Assembly (NCBI RefSeq): GCF_019458025.1
Contig: NZ_JAHZUY010000011.1
Location: 33,669-97,668 of the forward strand
Length of the DNA: 64,000 nt
Source of the DNA: Caldovatus aquaticus
GTDB lineage: Bacteria; Pseudomonadota; Alphaproteobacteria; Acetobacterales; Acetobacteraceae
Direction: 5' to 3'
Of this stretch, positions 56,429 to 64,000 are shown one piece after another. A program made the translations under genes and the position numbers. Every line of letters begins with the position of its first letter. Position 1 is the stretch's first letter. Under the pieces are notes generated by a model. That model searched no databases and had not been told where the DNA came from. It saw nothing but the letters and a program-made list of their open reading frames with translations.

Positions 56429-57715
56429 TCAGCGCACGCCGGTGCCGCCCGCCTCCGGGTTCTCGATCAGCAGCGCGATGCCCTGGCCGCCGCCGATGCA
56501 GGCGGAGGCGATGCCGAAGCGCCCGCCGCTGCGCCGGAGCTCGCGCGCCAGCGTCACCGCGAGGCGCAGGCCGGTCGCGGCGAGCGGATGGCCGATCGCG
56601 ATGGCGCCGCCGTTCACGTTGAGCCGGTCCTCGTCGATCCCGAGCTCCCGCGCGCAGGCCATCACCTGCGCCCCGAACGCCTCGTTGATCTCGAAGCGGG
56701 CGATCTCGCCGAGGGCGAGGCCGGTGCGGGCGAGCAGCGCGCGGATCGCCGGCACCGGGCCGATGCCCATGATCTCCGGCGGGCAGCCGACGGCGACCCC
56801 CGCCACCAGGCGCGCGAGCGGGGCGCGGCCGCGCGCCCGCGCCCAGGCGCCGGAGACGACCACCGCCGCCGCCGCGCCGTCCACCATGCCGGAGGAATTG
56901 CCGCCGGTCTGCACCCCGCCGAAGGCCGGCCGGATCCTCGCCAGCGCCTCCACCGGCGAGGGGCGGACATGGGTGTCGGCGGAGACCTCCTCGACGCCGC
57001 GCGGCAGGGCGATGGCGCGCTCGGCGCAGCCCTCGCGGGCGAAGACCTCGTTCCGCACCGGGACGATCTCGCCCGCGAGGAAGCCGCTCGCCTGCGCCGC
57101 CAGCGCCCGCTCGAAGCTGCGCGCGGCGAAGGCGTCCACCTCGGCGCGGGTGATCCGGTAGCGGCGCGCGAGCTCCTCCGCCGTGCCGCCCATGGTCGCG
57201 CCGGGCGCGGGGTCGTGCAGCGCCTCCCACAGGAAGTCCTTGAACTCCACCCGGCCGAGCGGGAAGCCGGTGCGGTGGGTGAAGGCGGCGATCGGGTTGC
57301 GGCTCATGCTCTCGGTGCCGACGCAGAGCGCGACCGCGATCCCCTCCTTGTGCGTCACCGCGTCGGCGGCCTGGATCAGCGCCTCGATGCCGGTGCCGCA
57401 GAGCCGCTGGACGAGCACCGAGGGCACCGCGATCGGCACCCCGGCGTAGAGGCCGACGTGGCGCGGCAGGTAGAGCGCATCGAAGCCGCCCGGGGCGAGG
57501 CTGCCGGCGATCACCGTGTCCACCTCCTCCGGCGCCACGGCGGCGCGCGCGAGCGCCTCGCGCGCCGCCTTGATGCCGAGGTCGGTCGGCGAGACCTGGG
57601 CGAAGGGGCCGCAGAGATCGGCGAAGGGCGTGCGCACCCCGTCGAGCAGCCAGGCGTCCTCCCAGGCGGAGCCGAGGGCGCGGTCCGCGGGGCGCGCGGG
57701 GGCGGCGTCGGGCAT
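56429..57715 (-). CDS. Acetyl-CoA acetyltransferase (thiolase)
   Basis: A 428-residue thiolase II-type enzyme. The acylated Cys106 is in LVQRLCGTGIEAL, the substrate loop includes AFGGVQTGGNSSGMVDGAAA, the His of the NEAF motif is in FEINEAFGAQVMA, GGAIAIGHPLAATGLRLAV carries the second His, and the second Cys is in ASACIGGGQGIALL. All catalytic residues are present, so biosynthetic acetoacetyl-CoA formation or degradative 3-ketoacyl-CoA cleavage are both possible. The ATG at 57715 is preferred over an upstream in-frame TTG at 57739. No FadB-type partner is adjacent. Confidence 0.92.
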   Translation of the reverse strand: MPDAAPARPADRALGSAWEDAWLLDGVRTPFADLCGPFAQVSPTDLGIKAAREALARAAVAPEEVDTVIAGSLAPGGFDALYLPRHVGLYAGVPIAVPSVLVQRLCGTGIEALIQAADAVTHKEGIAVALCVGTESMSRNPIAAFTHRTGFPLGRVEFKDFLWEALHDPAPGATMGGTAEELARRYRITRAEVDAFAARSFERALAAQASGFLAGEIVPVRNEVFAREGCAERAIALPRGVEEVSADTHVRPSPVEALARIRPAFGGVQTGGNSSGMVDGAAAAVVVSGAWARARGRAPLARLVAGVAVGCPPEIMGIGPVPAIRALLARTGLALGEIARFEINEAFGAQVMACARELGIDEDRLNVNGGAIAIGHPLAATGLRLAVTLARELRRSGGRFGIASACIGGGQGIALLIENPEAGGTGVR

Positions 57716-57773
57716 CGGTCGGTGCTCTCCCTGCGGCAAGACGGCCGGCGGCGATCCTCGCCCGGGGGCCGCG

Positions 57774-58220
57774 CTACGGCGTCACCGGCGCCGGCAGGAC
57801 GACGACGACCGCGCCGCGCGCGGCCGCGGGGTCGCGCCGCAGGCGCGGGCTGAAATTGGCGTGGCGGGCCTCCGCCCGGATGCGGTCGCGCTCCACCCCC
57901 ATCGCCGCGAGCCGCTCCGCCACCGCGCGGGCGCGGCTCGCCGCCAGGCGCTGGCCGGTGGTGGCGCCCCCCTCGTCCGGGGCGGCATGGCCGAGCACGC
58001 AGACCAGGCGTTCCGGCTGCTCGCGCGCGAGCTGCGCCGCGGCGGCGAGCGGGCTGCGCGCCGCCTCCTCGATCGTCGCGCCGCCGCGCGCGAAGGGAAC
58101 GGCGAAGACGTCGTCCTCGAGCCGTTCCGCGCCGACGCAGCTGAACGAGCGCGGCTGCGCCGCCGCCGGCGGCGCGGCGGCGAGCAGCAGCGCCAGCGGG
58201 AGGAGGAATGCCGCCGCCAT
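57774..58220 (-). CDS. Exported OmpA-like C-terminal domain protein
   Basis: A 148-residue protein with a signal peptide (MAAAFLLPLALLLAAAPPAA, cut near residue 22). The rest resembles a short OmpA/MotB peptidoglycan-associating domain: VFAVPFARGGATIEEAARSP, LVCVLGHAAPDEGGATTGQR and LAASRARAVAERLAAMGVER followed by IRAEARHANFSP. The usual Asp of the DAP-binding site and the Arg of the LSxRRA motif are only partly recognisable. It lies 22 bases downstream of the JmjC-type gene on the same strand, so the two are probably co-transcribed. Function unknown. Confidence 0.65.
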   Translation of the reverse strand: MAAAFLLPLALLLAAAPPAAAQPRSFSCVGAERLEDDVFAVPFARGGATIEEAARSPLAAAAQLAREQPERLVCVLGHAAPDEGGATTGQRLAASRARAVAERLAAMGVERDRIRAEARHANFSPRLRRDPAAARGAVVVVLPAPVTP

Positions 58221-58242
58221 GTCCGCCGCCGCGCGCTCCCGC

Positions 58243-59484
58243 TCAGGCGGCCACCGCGGCGAGCACGCCCGCCGCGCAGAGCCGGGCGAGCAGTCCGGGC
58301 GCGTCCACCGCCGGGTGCGCCGCGCGCAGCTCGGCCTCGGTCACGTCGGGCCGCGCCAGGATCCAGCCGGCCGCCGCCGCCTCCGCGGCGGAAAGCGGCA
58401 GCGCCGCCCCCCCCTGCGGCCCTTTCAGCACGAACTCCGCGCCGCGCCGCACCGGCCGCGCGCCGTTCGCGACCACGCGGAAGACCGCGTCCTCCCCGCG
58501 CCCTGCCTCGGCGTCGCCCGCGGCGGGCGGCGCCAGGCCGCGCGCCGCGAGCAGGTCGTAGCCGCCGCGACGGAAGCGGAACTCGCGCACCATCCGTTCG
58601 AGCGCCGCCGTCACCGCCGGGTCCCGGCACAGCTCGGCGAGGCGCCCGCCGAGCTGCGCCGCCCGGGCGGTGAGCGCGAACCTCGCCGCCGCGCTGCCGT
58701 CCTGGCGCGGCAGCGGCTTGCGGAATTCCACGTCGTGCAGCACGCGCTCGAGCAGCACCTGCAGGAAGTCCATCCCGAGCGGCGCGTGCACGCCGTAGGC
58801 CACGTGCACCGAGGCCGGCGCCTCGGCCAGCGCGTCGTGGTACCAGCCGCGCGGCAGGTAGAGCAGGTCGCCCGGCCTCATCACCACCCGCGCGCGCAGC
58901 GCCCCCTTGGCGCGCTCGTGGTGCTCCTGGCCCTCGGCACGGAACGCCGGATGGGCGATCGGCCACTCGGCGCGGCCCTCCCAGATGTTCCAGGTCTTCT
59001 CGCCCTCGACCTGCACCGCCCAGACGTCGTGGGTGTCGTAGTGCGCCGGGAAGGCCTTGTGGCTCTGCCAGGAGATGTACACGTTGGCCTGCGCCTTGCC
59101 GAGCCCGGCCGCCTCCAGCGCCTCCGACACCGCAGCGAGGCCCGGGGTGAGGCTGTCCACGTCGTTCATCACGACGGAGGCGCCGCGCCGCACCCACTCC
59201 TGCACGCGGCGGGCGTCGGGCTGCAGGCCGGGCACGCCCTCGCGCGTGGTGGCGCGGACGCAGTACTGCTCGGGCGGCACCGGCACCCCGTCCAGGACCA
59301 GCCGCAGCGAGTGGCTGGTCCAGATGTGGGTCATGTCGAGCAGCCGGTTGATCTGGCGCCAGGACAGGACGGAGGCGAACTTCGCCGCCTCCCCGCGCAG
59401 GTGCAGCGGCTGGCGGTCGTGGTACTCGGCGAAGAAGGTCTCCGGCGCCATCGGCGCGAGGAGATCGGCGAGCGTCAGCGTCAT
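58243..59484 (-). CDS. JmjC/cupin_4-type 2-oxoglutarate oxygenase (ribosomal oxygenase-like)
   Basis: A 413-residue Fe(II)/2-oxoglutarate oxygenase candidate. The iron motif is His148-x-Asp150 in FPAHYDTHDVWAVQVEGEKT, with the distal His in PASVHVAYGVHAPLG; GDLLYLPRGWYHDALAEAP is the second cupin strand set. A dimerisation helix region and a C-terminal winged-helix-like part (about 330-410, WILARPDVTEAELRAAHPAV) follow. The architecture is that of YcfD/ROX-type ribosomal protein hydroxylases, but orthology to the L16 arginine hydroxylase is not certain. It is divergent from the glutamate dehydrogenase gene with 126 bases between. Confidence 0.85.
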   Translation of the reverse strand: MTLTLADLLAPMAPETFFAEYHDRQPLHLRGEAAKFASVLSWRQINRLLDMTHIWTSHSLRLVLDGVPVPPEQYCVRATTREGVPGLQPDARRVQEWVRRGASVVMNDVDSLTPGLAAVSEALEAAGLGKAQANVYISWQSHKAFPAHYDTHDVWAVQVEGEKTWNIWEGRAEWPIAHPAFRAEGQEHHERAKGALRARVVMRPGDLLYLPRGWYHDALAEAPASVHVAYGVHAPLGMDFLQVLLERVLHDVEFRKPLPRQDGSAAARFALTARAAQLGGRLAELCRDPAVTAALERMVREFRFRRGGYDLLAARGLAPPAAGDAEAGRGEDAVFRVVANGARPVRRGAEFVLKGPQGGAALPLSAAEAAAAGWILARPDVTEAELRAAHPAVDAPGLLARLCAAGVLAAVAA

Positions 59485-59610
59485 GGTCCGACCCTAGCAG
59501 AACGCCCGCCGCGGCGGCAGGGCCGCCCCCGGGCGGCCGGGGCGGGCGCGCGGCGCTTGCCGCCCACCGGCCGCCCGGACGATCCTGGCGGCGCCCTGGG
59601 AGTTCCCCCG

Positions 59611-62600
59611 ATGCCCGACGACGACCGAAGCGGCGGCCTCGACCTGCAGGACACGGCGCGGGAGGAGCTGCTGCGCGCGGCCGAGGAGGCGCTCTTCCGC
59701 CTGGCCCCCGACCTCCCGCCCGACGCCGCGGCGCTGCTGCGGCGGATGCACGCCGCGCTGACCACCGCCGAGCTCGCGGCGGAATCGCCGGAGTCGCTCG
59801 CCGCCGCCGCCGCCAGCCTGTGGTCCTTCGCCGCCGAGCGGCCGCCGCGCACCGCCAAGGTCCGCATCCTCCCCCCCGGCCCCGGACGCGGCCCGCGCGC
59901 GGTGGCGGAGATCGTCACCGACGACATGCCCTTCCTGGTGGACACCGCGCTCGCCGCGCTCTCGCTGCGCGGGCGGACGGTGCGGCGCCTGCTGCATCCC
60001 GTCGTCCCGGTGCGCCGCGACCCGGCGACCGGCCGCCTGCTGGCGATAGACCCCGCCTCGCCCGAGCGCGAGAGCATGATGCGCATCACGCTCGGCGGCG
60101 ACGGCCCCGGCGCGGCCGCCGCGGCGGCGGGGGAGGACGACTGGGCCGGGCTCGAGGCGGCGCTGCGCCGCGCCATGGCCGACCTGCGCGCCGCCGTCGA
60201 GGACTTCCCCGCCATGCTCGCGCGGCTGCGCCAGGCCGAGGCCGAGCTCGCCGCCGCCCCGCGGGCCGCCGGCGACGGCGCCCTCGATCCGGCGGTCGCG
60301 CGCGAGTTCCTGCGCTGGCTGGCCGACGACAACTTCGTCCTGCTCGGCCACCGCCGCTTCGACCTCTCCCCGCAGGGCGGCCTCGCGGTGGCCGCGGCGG
60401 AGAATCTCGGCCTGCTGCGCGACCCCGCGGTGGCGGTGTTCGACGCCCTGCGCGACCTCTCGGCCGTCCCGCCCGCGGTGCGCGCGGCGCTGCTCGACCC
60501 GGCGGCGCCGCTCACGGTCGCCAAGGCCAACATGCGCGCCACCGTGCACCGCCCGCAGCACGCCGACGTGGTGGCGACGCGCATCTTCGGCGAGGACGGG
60601 CGGGTCCGGGGCGCGCGGCTGTTCCTCGGCCTGTTCGCCGCCTCCGCCTACAACCGCAACCCGCGCTCGATCCCGCTGCTGCGCGAGAAGACCGAGCGCA
60701 TCCTCGCCATGGCCGGGGTCGAGCCGGACAGCCACGACGGGCGGGCGCTGCGCAACATCCTCGACACCTGGCCGCGCGACGAGCTGTTCCAGGCGCCGGA
60801 GGCGGAGATCCTGGCCGGCGCCCGCCGCGCCCTCGACCTGCAGATCCATCCGCGCGCGGCGCTGGTGCTGCGGCGCGACCCGTTCGGGCGCTTCGTCTCG
60901 GCGATCGCCTGGCTGCCGCGCGACACCTTCGACACGCGCCTGCGCGAGCGCGTCGGCGCCATGCTCGCGCGCGCCCATGCCGGCCGCCTCTCGGCCAGCT
61001 ACGTCGCGGTCGGCGACGCCCCGCTCGCCCGCGTGCACTACATCATCGCCACCACCCCGGGCCGCGTCCCCGCGGTGGACGCGGCGGCGCTCGAGGCCGC
61101 GATCGCCGAGGCCGCGCGCGGCTTCCGCGACCGCCTGGCCGAGGCGCTCGCCGCGGAGGCGGGCGAGGCCGCGGCGGCGCGGCTGCTCGCGCGCTGGCGC
61201 GAGGCCTTCCCCCCCACCTACCGCGAGGTCGCCACCGCCGCCCAGGGCGTCGCCGACCTCCATCTCGCCGAGCGCGCGCTCGCCGCGGGCCGTCCCGCGG
61301 CGCGGATCGAGCGCGCCCCCGGCGCGCCGGCCGAGGCGCTGACGCTGCGCGTCGCCAACCCGGGAGGCGCCATCGCGCTCGCCGACGCGCTGCCGCTGTT
61401 CGAGAGCCTCGACCTGCGCGCGATCGAGGAGGTGGCCTACCGCCTGACCCCGGCGGACGCGGCGGAGGTGGTGCTGCACGTCTTCGCGCTGCGCGCCGCG
61501 GCCCCCTGCGGCGAGGAGCGCGACGCCGCGCTGCTCGAGGCGCTCGCCGCGCTGCAGGAGGGCCGGGCGGACGCGGACGGCTTCAACCGCCTGGTCCTGC
61601 GCGCCGGTCTCACCTGGCGCGAATGCTGGCTGCTGCGCGCCATGTTCCGCTGGCTCAAGCAGGTCGGCTTCCCCTTCGCCCAGCCGAGCGTCGAGGCGGC
61701 GCTCGCCGCCCACCCCGGGGCCGCGCGCATCCTCGTCGAGCTGTTCCATGCCCGCTTCGACCCCGCCCGGCCGCGCGATCCGGCGCGCGAGGCGGCGCTC
61801 GCGGCCGAGTGGGAGGCGCTGCTCGCCGGCGTCGAGAGCCCGGACGAGGACCGCATCCTCGCGCGCCTGATGACGCTCGCGCGCGCCGTGCTGCGCACCA
61901 ACTTCTACCAGGGCAAGGACTATCTCGCGCTGAAGATCGCGAGCGGCGAGGCCGGGGAGATGCCCGCGCCCCGCCCGTGGCGCGAGATCTTCGTCCTCTC
62001 GCCGCGCATGGAGGGCTGCCACCTGCGCGCGGGTCCGGTGGCGCGCGGCGGGATCCGCTGGTCCGACCGGCGCGAGGACTTCCGCACCGAGATCCTCGGC
62101 CTGATGAAGGCGCAGGTGCTCAAGAACGTGGTCATCGTGCCGACCGGCGCCAAGGGCGGCTTCGTCCTCCGCCGCCCGCCGCCCGCCGCCGACCGCGAGG
62201 CGCTGCAGGCCGAGGGGATCGCCGCCTACCGCACCCTGATCCGCGCCATGCTCGACCTCACCGACAACATCGTCGGCGAGCGGATCGTCACGCCGGCCGG
62301 CATCGTGCGGCGCGACGGCGACGACCCCTACATCGTCGCCGCCGCCGACAAGGGCACCGCGAGCTTCTCCGACATCGCCAACCAGATCGCCGCCGAGTAC
62401 GGCTTCTGGCTCGGCGACGCCTTCGCCTCCGGGGGCTCGACCGGCTACGACCACAAGCGCATGGGCATCACCGCGCGCGGCGCCTGGGTGATGATCGAGC
62501 GCCACTTCCAGGAGGCGCTCGGCCGCGGCGTGCACGAGGCGCCCTTCACCTGCGTCGGCGTCGGCGACATGAGCGGCGACGTGTTCGGCAACGGGATGCT

Positions 62601-64000
62601 GATCAGCCGCAGGACGCGCCTGCTCGCCGCCTTCGACCACCGCCATATCTTCGTGGACCCCGACCCCGACCCGGAGCTCTCCTACCAGGAGCGCGCGCGC
62701 CTCTTCGCCCTGCCGCGCTCCTCCTGGGCCGACTACGACCCGGCGAAGCTCTCCCCCGGCGGCGGCGTCCATCCGCGCAGCGCCAAGACCGTGCCGCTCT
62801 CGCCCGAGGCGCGCGCCCTGCTCGGCATCGCCGAGGAGAGGCCCGAGCCCGCCACGGTGATCCGCGCCATCCTGCGCGCGCCGGTGGACCTGCTCTACTT
62901 CGGCGGCATCGGCACCTACGTGAAGGCGAGCACGGAGAGCCACGCCGAGGTCGGCGACCGCGCCAACGACGCGGTGCGGGTGGACGGGCGCGAGGTCCGC
63001 GCGCGCGTCGTCGGCGAGGGCGCCAACCTCGCCTGCACCCAGGCCGGCCGGGTCGAGTATGCGCGGCTCGGCGCCGGCGGCCAGGGCGGGCGGATCAACA
63101 CCGACGCGCTCGACAACTGCGCCGGCGTCTCGACCTCCGACCACGAGGTCAACATCAAGATCCTGCTCGCCGACGCGATGGCCGAGGGCGTCCTCACCCG
63201 CCGCCAGCGCGACGAGCTGCTCGCCGCGATGACCGACGAGGTCGCCGCGCTCGTCCTGCGCGACAACCACCGGCAGTCGCTCGCCGTCAGCCTCGAGGCC
63301 CTGCCGGGCGCGGAGGAGCTGCCGGCCCAGGCGGCGCTGATGGCGCGGCTCGAGGCCGAGGGCCTGCTGGACCGCGCGCTCGCCGGCCTGCCGGACGCGG
63401 CGGCGCTCGCCGCGCGGATCGCCGCCGGCCAGGCGCTGACGCGCCCCGAGATCGCCGCGCTGCTCCCCTTCGCCAAGCTCTGGCTCACCGACGCCATCGC
63501 GCAGGGCGGCCTGCCCGACGACCCGGCGCTCGAGCCGCTGCTCCTCGCCTACTTCCCGGCGCCGCTGCGCGAGGAGCGCTTCGCCCGCTTCGCCCGCCGC
63601 CACCGGCTGCGGCGCGAGCTGCTCGCCACCCTCCTCGCCAACGCGGTCGCCAACCGCCTCGGCTGCGCCGCGCTCGGGCGGCTGACCACCGAGGCCGCGC
63701 CGGCCCGCGCTGCCCGCGCCGCCTGGCTCGCCGACGCCGCCTTCGGCCTCGAGGCGGCGGCGGAGGCGATCGACGCCGCGCCGGCGCCGGCCGCGACCCG
63801 CCTCGCCGCGCTGCTCGCGCTGCGCCGGCTGCAGGAGGGGGCGGCGCGCGAATGGCTCGCCGCCGCGCCGGACCCCGAGGCGCCGCTGGCCGAGGCGGTG
63901 GCGCTGCTGCGCCCCGGCGTGGCGGCGCTCGTCGAGGCCGAGGCGGCGCGCGCCGGGGCCGCGGCGGCGGGCCTGCGCGCGGCGGGGCTGCCGGCGGAGC
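59611..64000 (+). CDS. gdhB: NAD-dependent glutamate dehydrogenase, large type (3' end beyond window)
   Basis: At least 1463 residues of the roughly 1600-residue NAD-GDH family that deaminates glutamate to 2-oxoglutarate. The long N-terminal regulatory half contains VTDDMPFLVDTALAALSLRG, ANMRATVHRPQHADVVATRI and LFAASAYNRNPRSIPLLREK. The catalytic core holds VARGGIRWSDRREDFRTEIL, Lys848 in VPTGAKGGFVLRR, DKGTASFSDIANQIAAEYGF, ASGGSTGYDHKRMGITARGA and VGVGDMSGDVFGNGMLISRR; then FGGIGTYVKAS and VGEGANLACTQ. The frame is open and intact to the right edge, about 140 residues short of the end. The ATG at 59611 suits the family start, though no clear ribosome site is visible. It works in the opposite direction to GltBD. 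Confidence 0.95.
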   Translation, partial: MPDDDRSGGLDLQDTAREELLRAAEEALFRLAPDLPPDAAALLRRMHAALTTAELAAESPESLAAAAASLWSFAAERPPRTAKVRILPPGPGRGPRAVAEIVTDDMPFLVDTALAALSLRGRTVRRLLHPVVPVRRDPATGRLLAIDPASPERESMMRITLGGDGPGAAAAAAGEDDWAGLEAALRRAMADLRAAVEDFPAMLARLRQAEAELAAAPRAAGDGALDPAVAREFLRWLADDNFVLLGHRRFDLSPQGGLAVAAAENLGLLRDPAVAVFDALRDLSAVPPAVRAALLDPAAPLTVAKANMRATVHRPQHADVVATRIFGEDGRVRGARLFLGLFAASAYNRNPRSIPLLREKTERILAMAGVEPDSHDGRALRNILDTWPRDELFQAPEAEILAGARRALDLQIHPRAALVLRRDPFGRFVSAIAWLPRDTFDTRLRERVGAMLARAHAGRLSASYVAVGDAPLARVHYIIATTPGRVPAVDAAALEAAIAEAARGFRDRLAEALAAEAGEAAAARLLARWREAFPPTYREVATAAQGVADLHLAERALAAGRPAARIERAPGAPAEALTLRVANPGGAIALADALPLFESLDLRAIEEVAYRLTPADAAEVVLHVFALRAAAPCGEERDAALLEALAALQEGRADADGFNRLVLRAGLTWRECWLLRAMFRWLKQVGFPFAQPSVEAALAAHPGAARILVELFHARFDPARPRDPAREAALAAEWEALLAGVESPDEDRILARLMTLARAVLRTNFYQGKDYLALKIASGEAGEMPAPRPWREIFVLSPRMEGCHLRAGPVARGGIRWSDRREDFRTEILGLMKAQVLKNVVIVPTGAKGGFVLRRPPPAADREALQAEGIAAYRTLIRAMLDLTDNIVGERIVTPAGIVRRDGDDPYIVAAADKGTASFSDIANQIAAEYGFWLGDAFASGGSTGYDHKRMGITARGAWVMIERHFQEALGRGVHEAPFTCVGVGDMSGDVFGNGMLISRRTRLLAAFDHRHIFVDPDPDPELSYQERARLFALPRSSWADYDPAKLSPGGGVHPRSAKTVPLSPEARALLGIAEERPEPATVIRAILRAPVDLLYFGGIGTYVKASTESHAEVGDRANDAVRVDGREVRARVVGEGANLACTQAGRVEYARLGAGGQGGRINTDALDNCAGVSTSDHEVNIKILLADAMAEGVLTRRQRDELLAAMTDEVAALVLRDNHRQSLAVSLEALPGAEELPAQAALMARLEAEGLLDRALAGLPDAAALAARIAAGQALTRPEIAALLPFAKLWLTDAIAQGGLPDDPALEPLLLAYFPAPLREERFARFARRHRLRRELLATLLANAVANRLGCAALGRLTTEAAPARAARAAWLADAAFGLEAAAEAIDAAPAPAATRLAALLALRRLQEGAAREWLAAAPDPEAPLAEAVALLRPGVAALVEAEAARAGAAAAGLRAAGLPAE

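Noticed and set aside
59494..63603. A 1369-codon open frame antisense to the glutamate dehydrogenase
   Set aside because: Its translation is low-complexity Arg/Gly/Ala/His sequence, whereas the plus strand encodes a clearly conserved enzyme. It is a compositional shadow.

Overview
The window is a continuous piece of a very GC-rich (roughly 75% by eye) bacterial chromosome with dense coding, short spacers, C/G-ending codons and many long antisense open frames. The gene content points to an alphaproteobacterium of the order Rhodospirillales, most likely Acetobacteraceae (Roseomonas-like). Supporting this are the secA / parvulin / argJ / GNAT-MutT neighbourhood, an HWE histidine kinase, an NDUFA9-like SDR, a probable FzlA, a giant NAD-glutamate dehydrogenase, and repeated orphan periplasmic binding proteins of the Bug/TctC family. 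This taxonomic call is inference. I saw no rRNA, tRNA, CRISPR array, insertion sequence, prophage or replication origin.

Region 1 (1-10.1 kb) is catabolic. It holds a truncated CaiB-type CoA transferase, a divergent crotonase with two Bug binding proteins and an MgtC/DUF4010 membrane protein, then a leftward cluster: SDR, split TPP-decarboxylase-like pair (alpha, beta), a collapsed Bug gene, a D-2-hydroxyacid dehydrogenase and an MmgE/PrpD protein. A GST-fold protein resembling the FtsZ-binding FzlA follows. Region 2 (10.2-17.4 kb) carries glutamate synthase, transcribed gltD then gltB, behind a leader with two perfect palindromes, and an NDUFA9-like protein.

Region 3 (17.4-27 kb) is again catabolic: an orphan CoxL/XdhB-type molybdenum hydroxylase subunit with Gln where Glu is expected; a CMD / 3-hydroxyisobutyrate dehydrogenase-like / metallo-lactonase operon; a second TPP pair with a zinc alcohol dehydrogenase; and an overlapping CaiB and acyl-CoA dehydrogenase pair. 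Region 4 (27-36.2 kb) has a marR-emrA-emrB efflux operon whose emrA is broken by an extreme G/C homopolymer tract, a hydrolase/crotonase divergent pair, and a large HWE kinase overlapping a single-domain response regulator.

Region 5 (36.2-51.6 kb) is mostly housekeeping: secA, ynfA, a parvulin foldase, argJ, a propionyl/acetyl-CoA synthetase with a DEDDh exonuclease and a CBS-DUF294 protein, a DPM1-like glycosyltransferase, a GNAT-Nudix fusion, a CinA-like protein, a cupin, an Lrp-type regulator and aat. Region 6 (51.6-64 kb) has another Bug protein, lepA, a second D-2-hydroxyacid dehydrogenase, a thiolase, an OmpA-like lipoprotein-sized protein, a JmjC-type oxygenase and the NAD-dependent glutamate dehydrogenase running off the right edge.

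Two themes link the genes. The first is nitrogen-carbon balance at glutamate (GltBD, NAD-GDH, ArgJ). The second is scavenging and breakdown of small organic acids through CoA thioesters (Bug proteins, CoA transferases, crotonases, acyl-CoA dehydrogenase, thiolase, PrpE, TPP decarboxylases). The most unusual structural signal is that several convergent gene pairs end inside perfect or near-perfect inverted repeats whose two arms contain the two stop codons.
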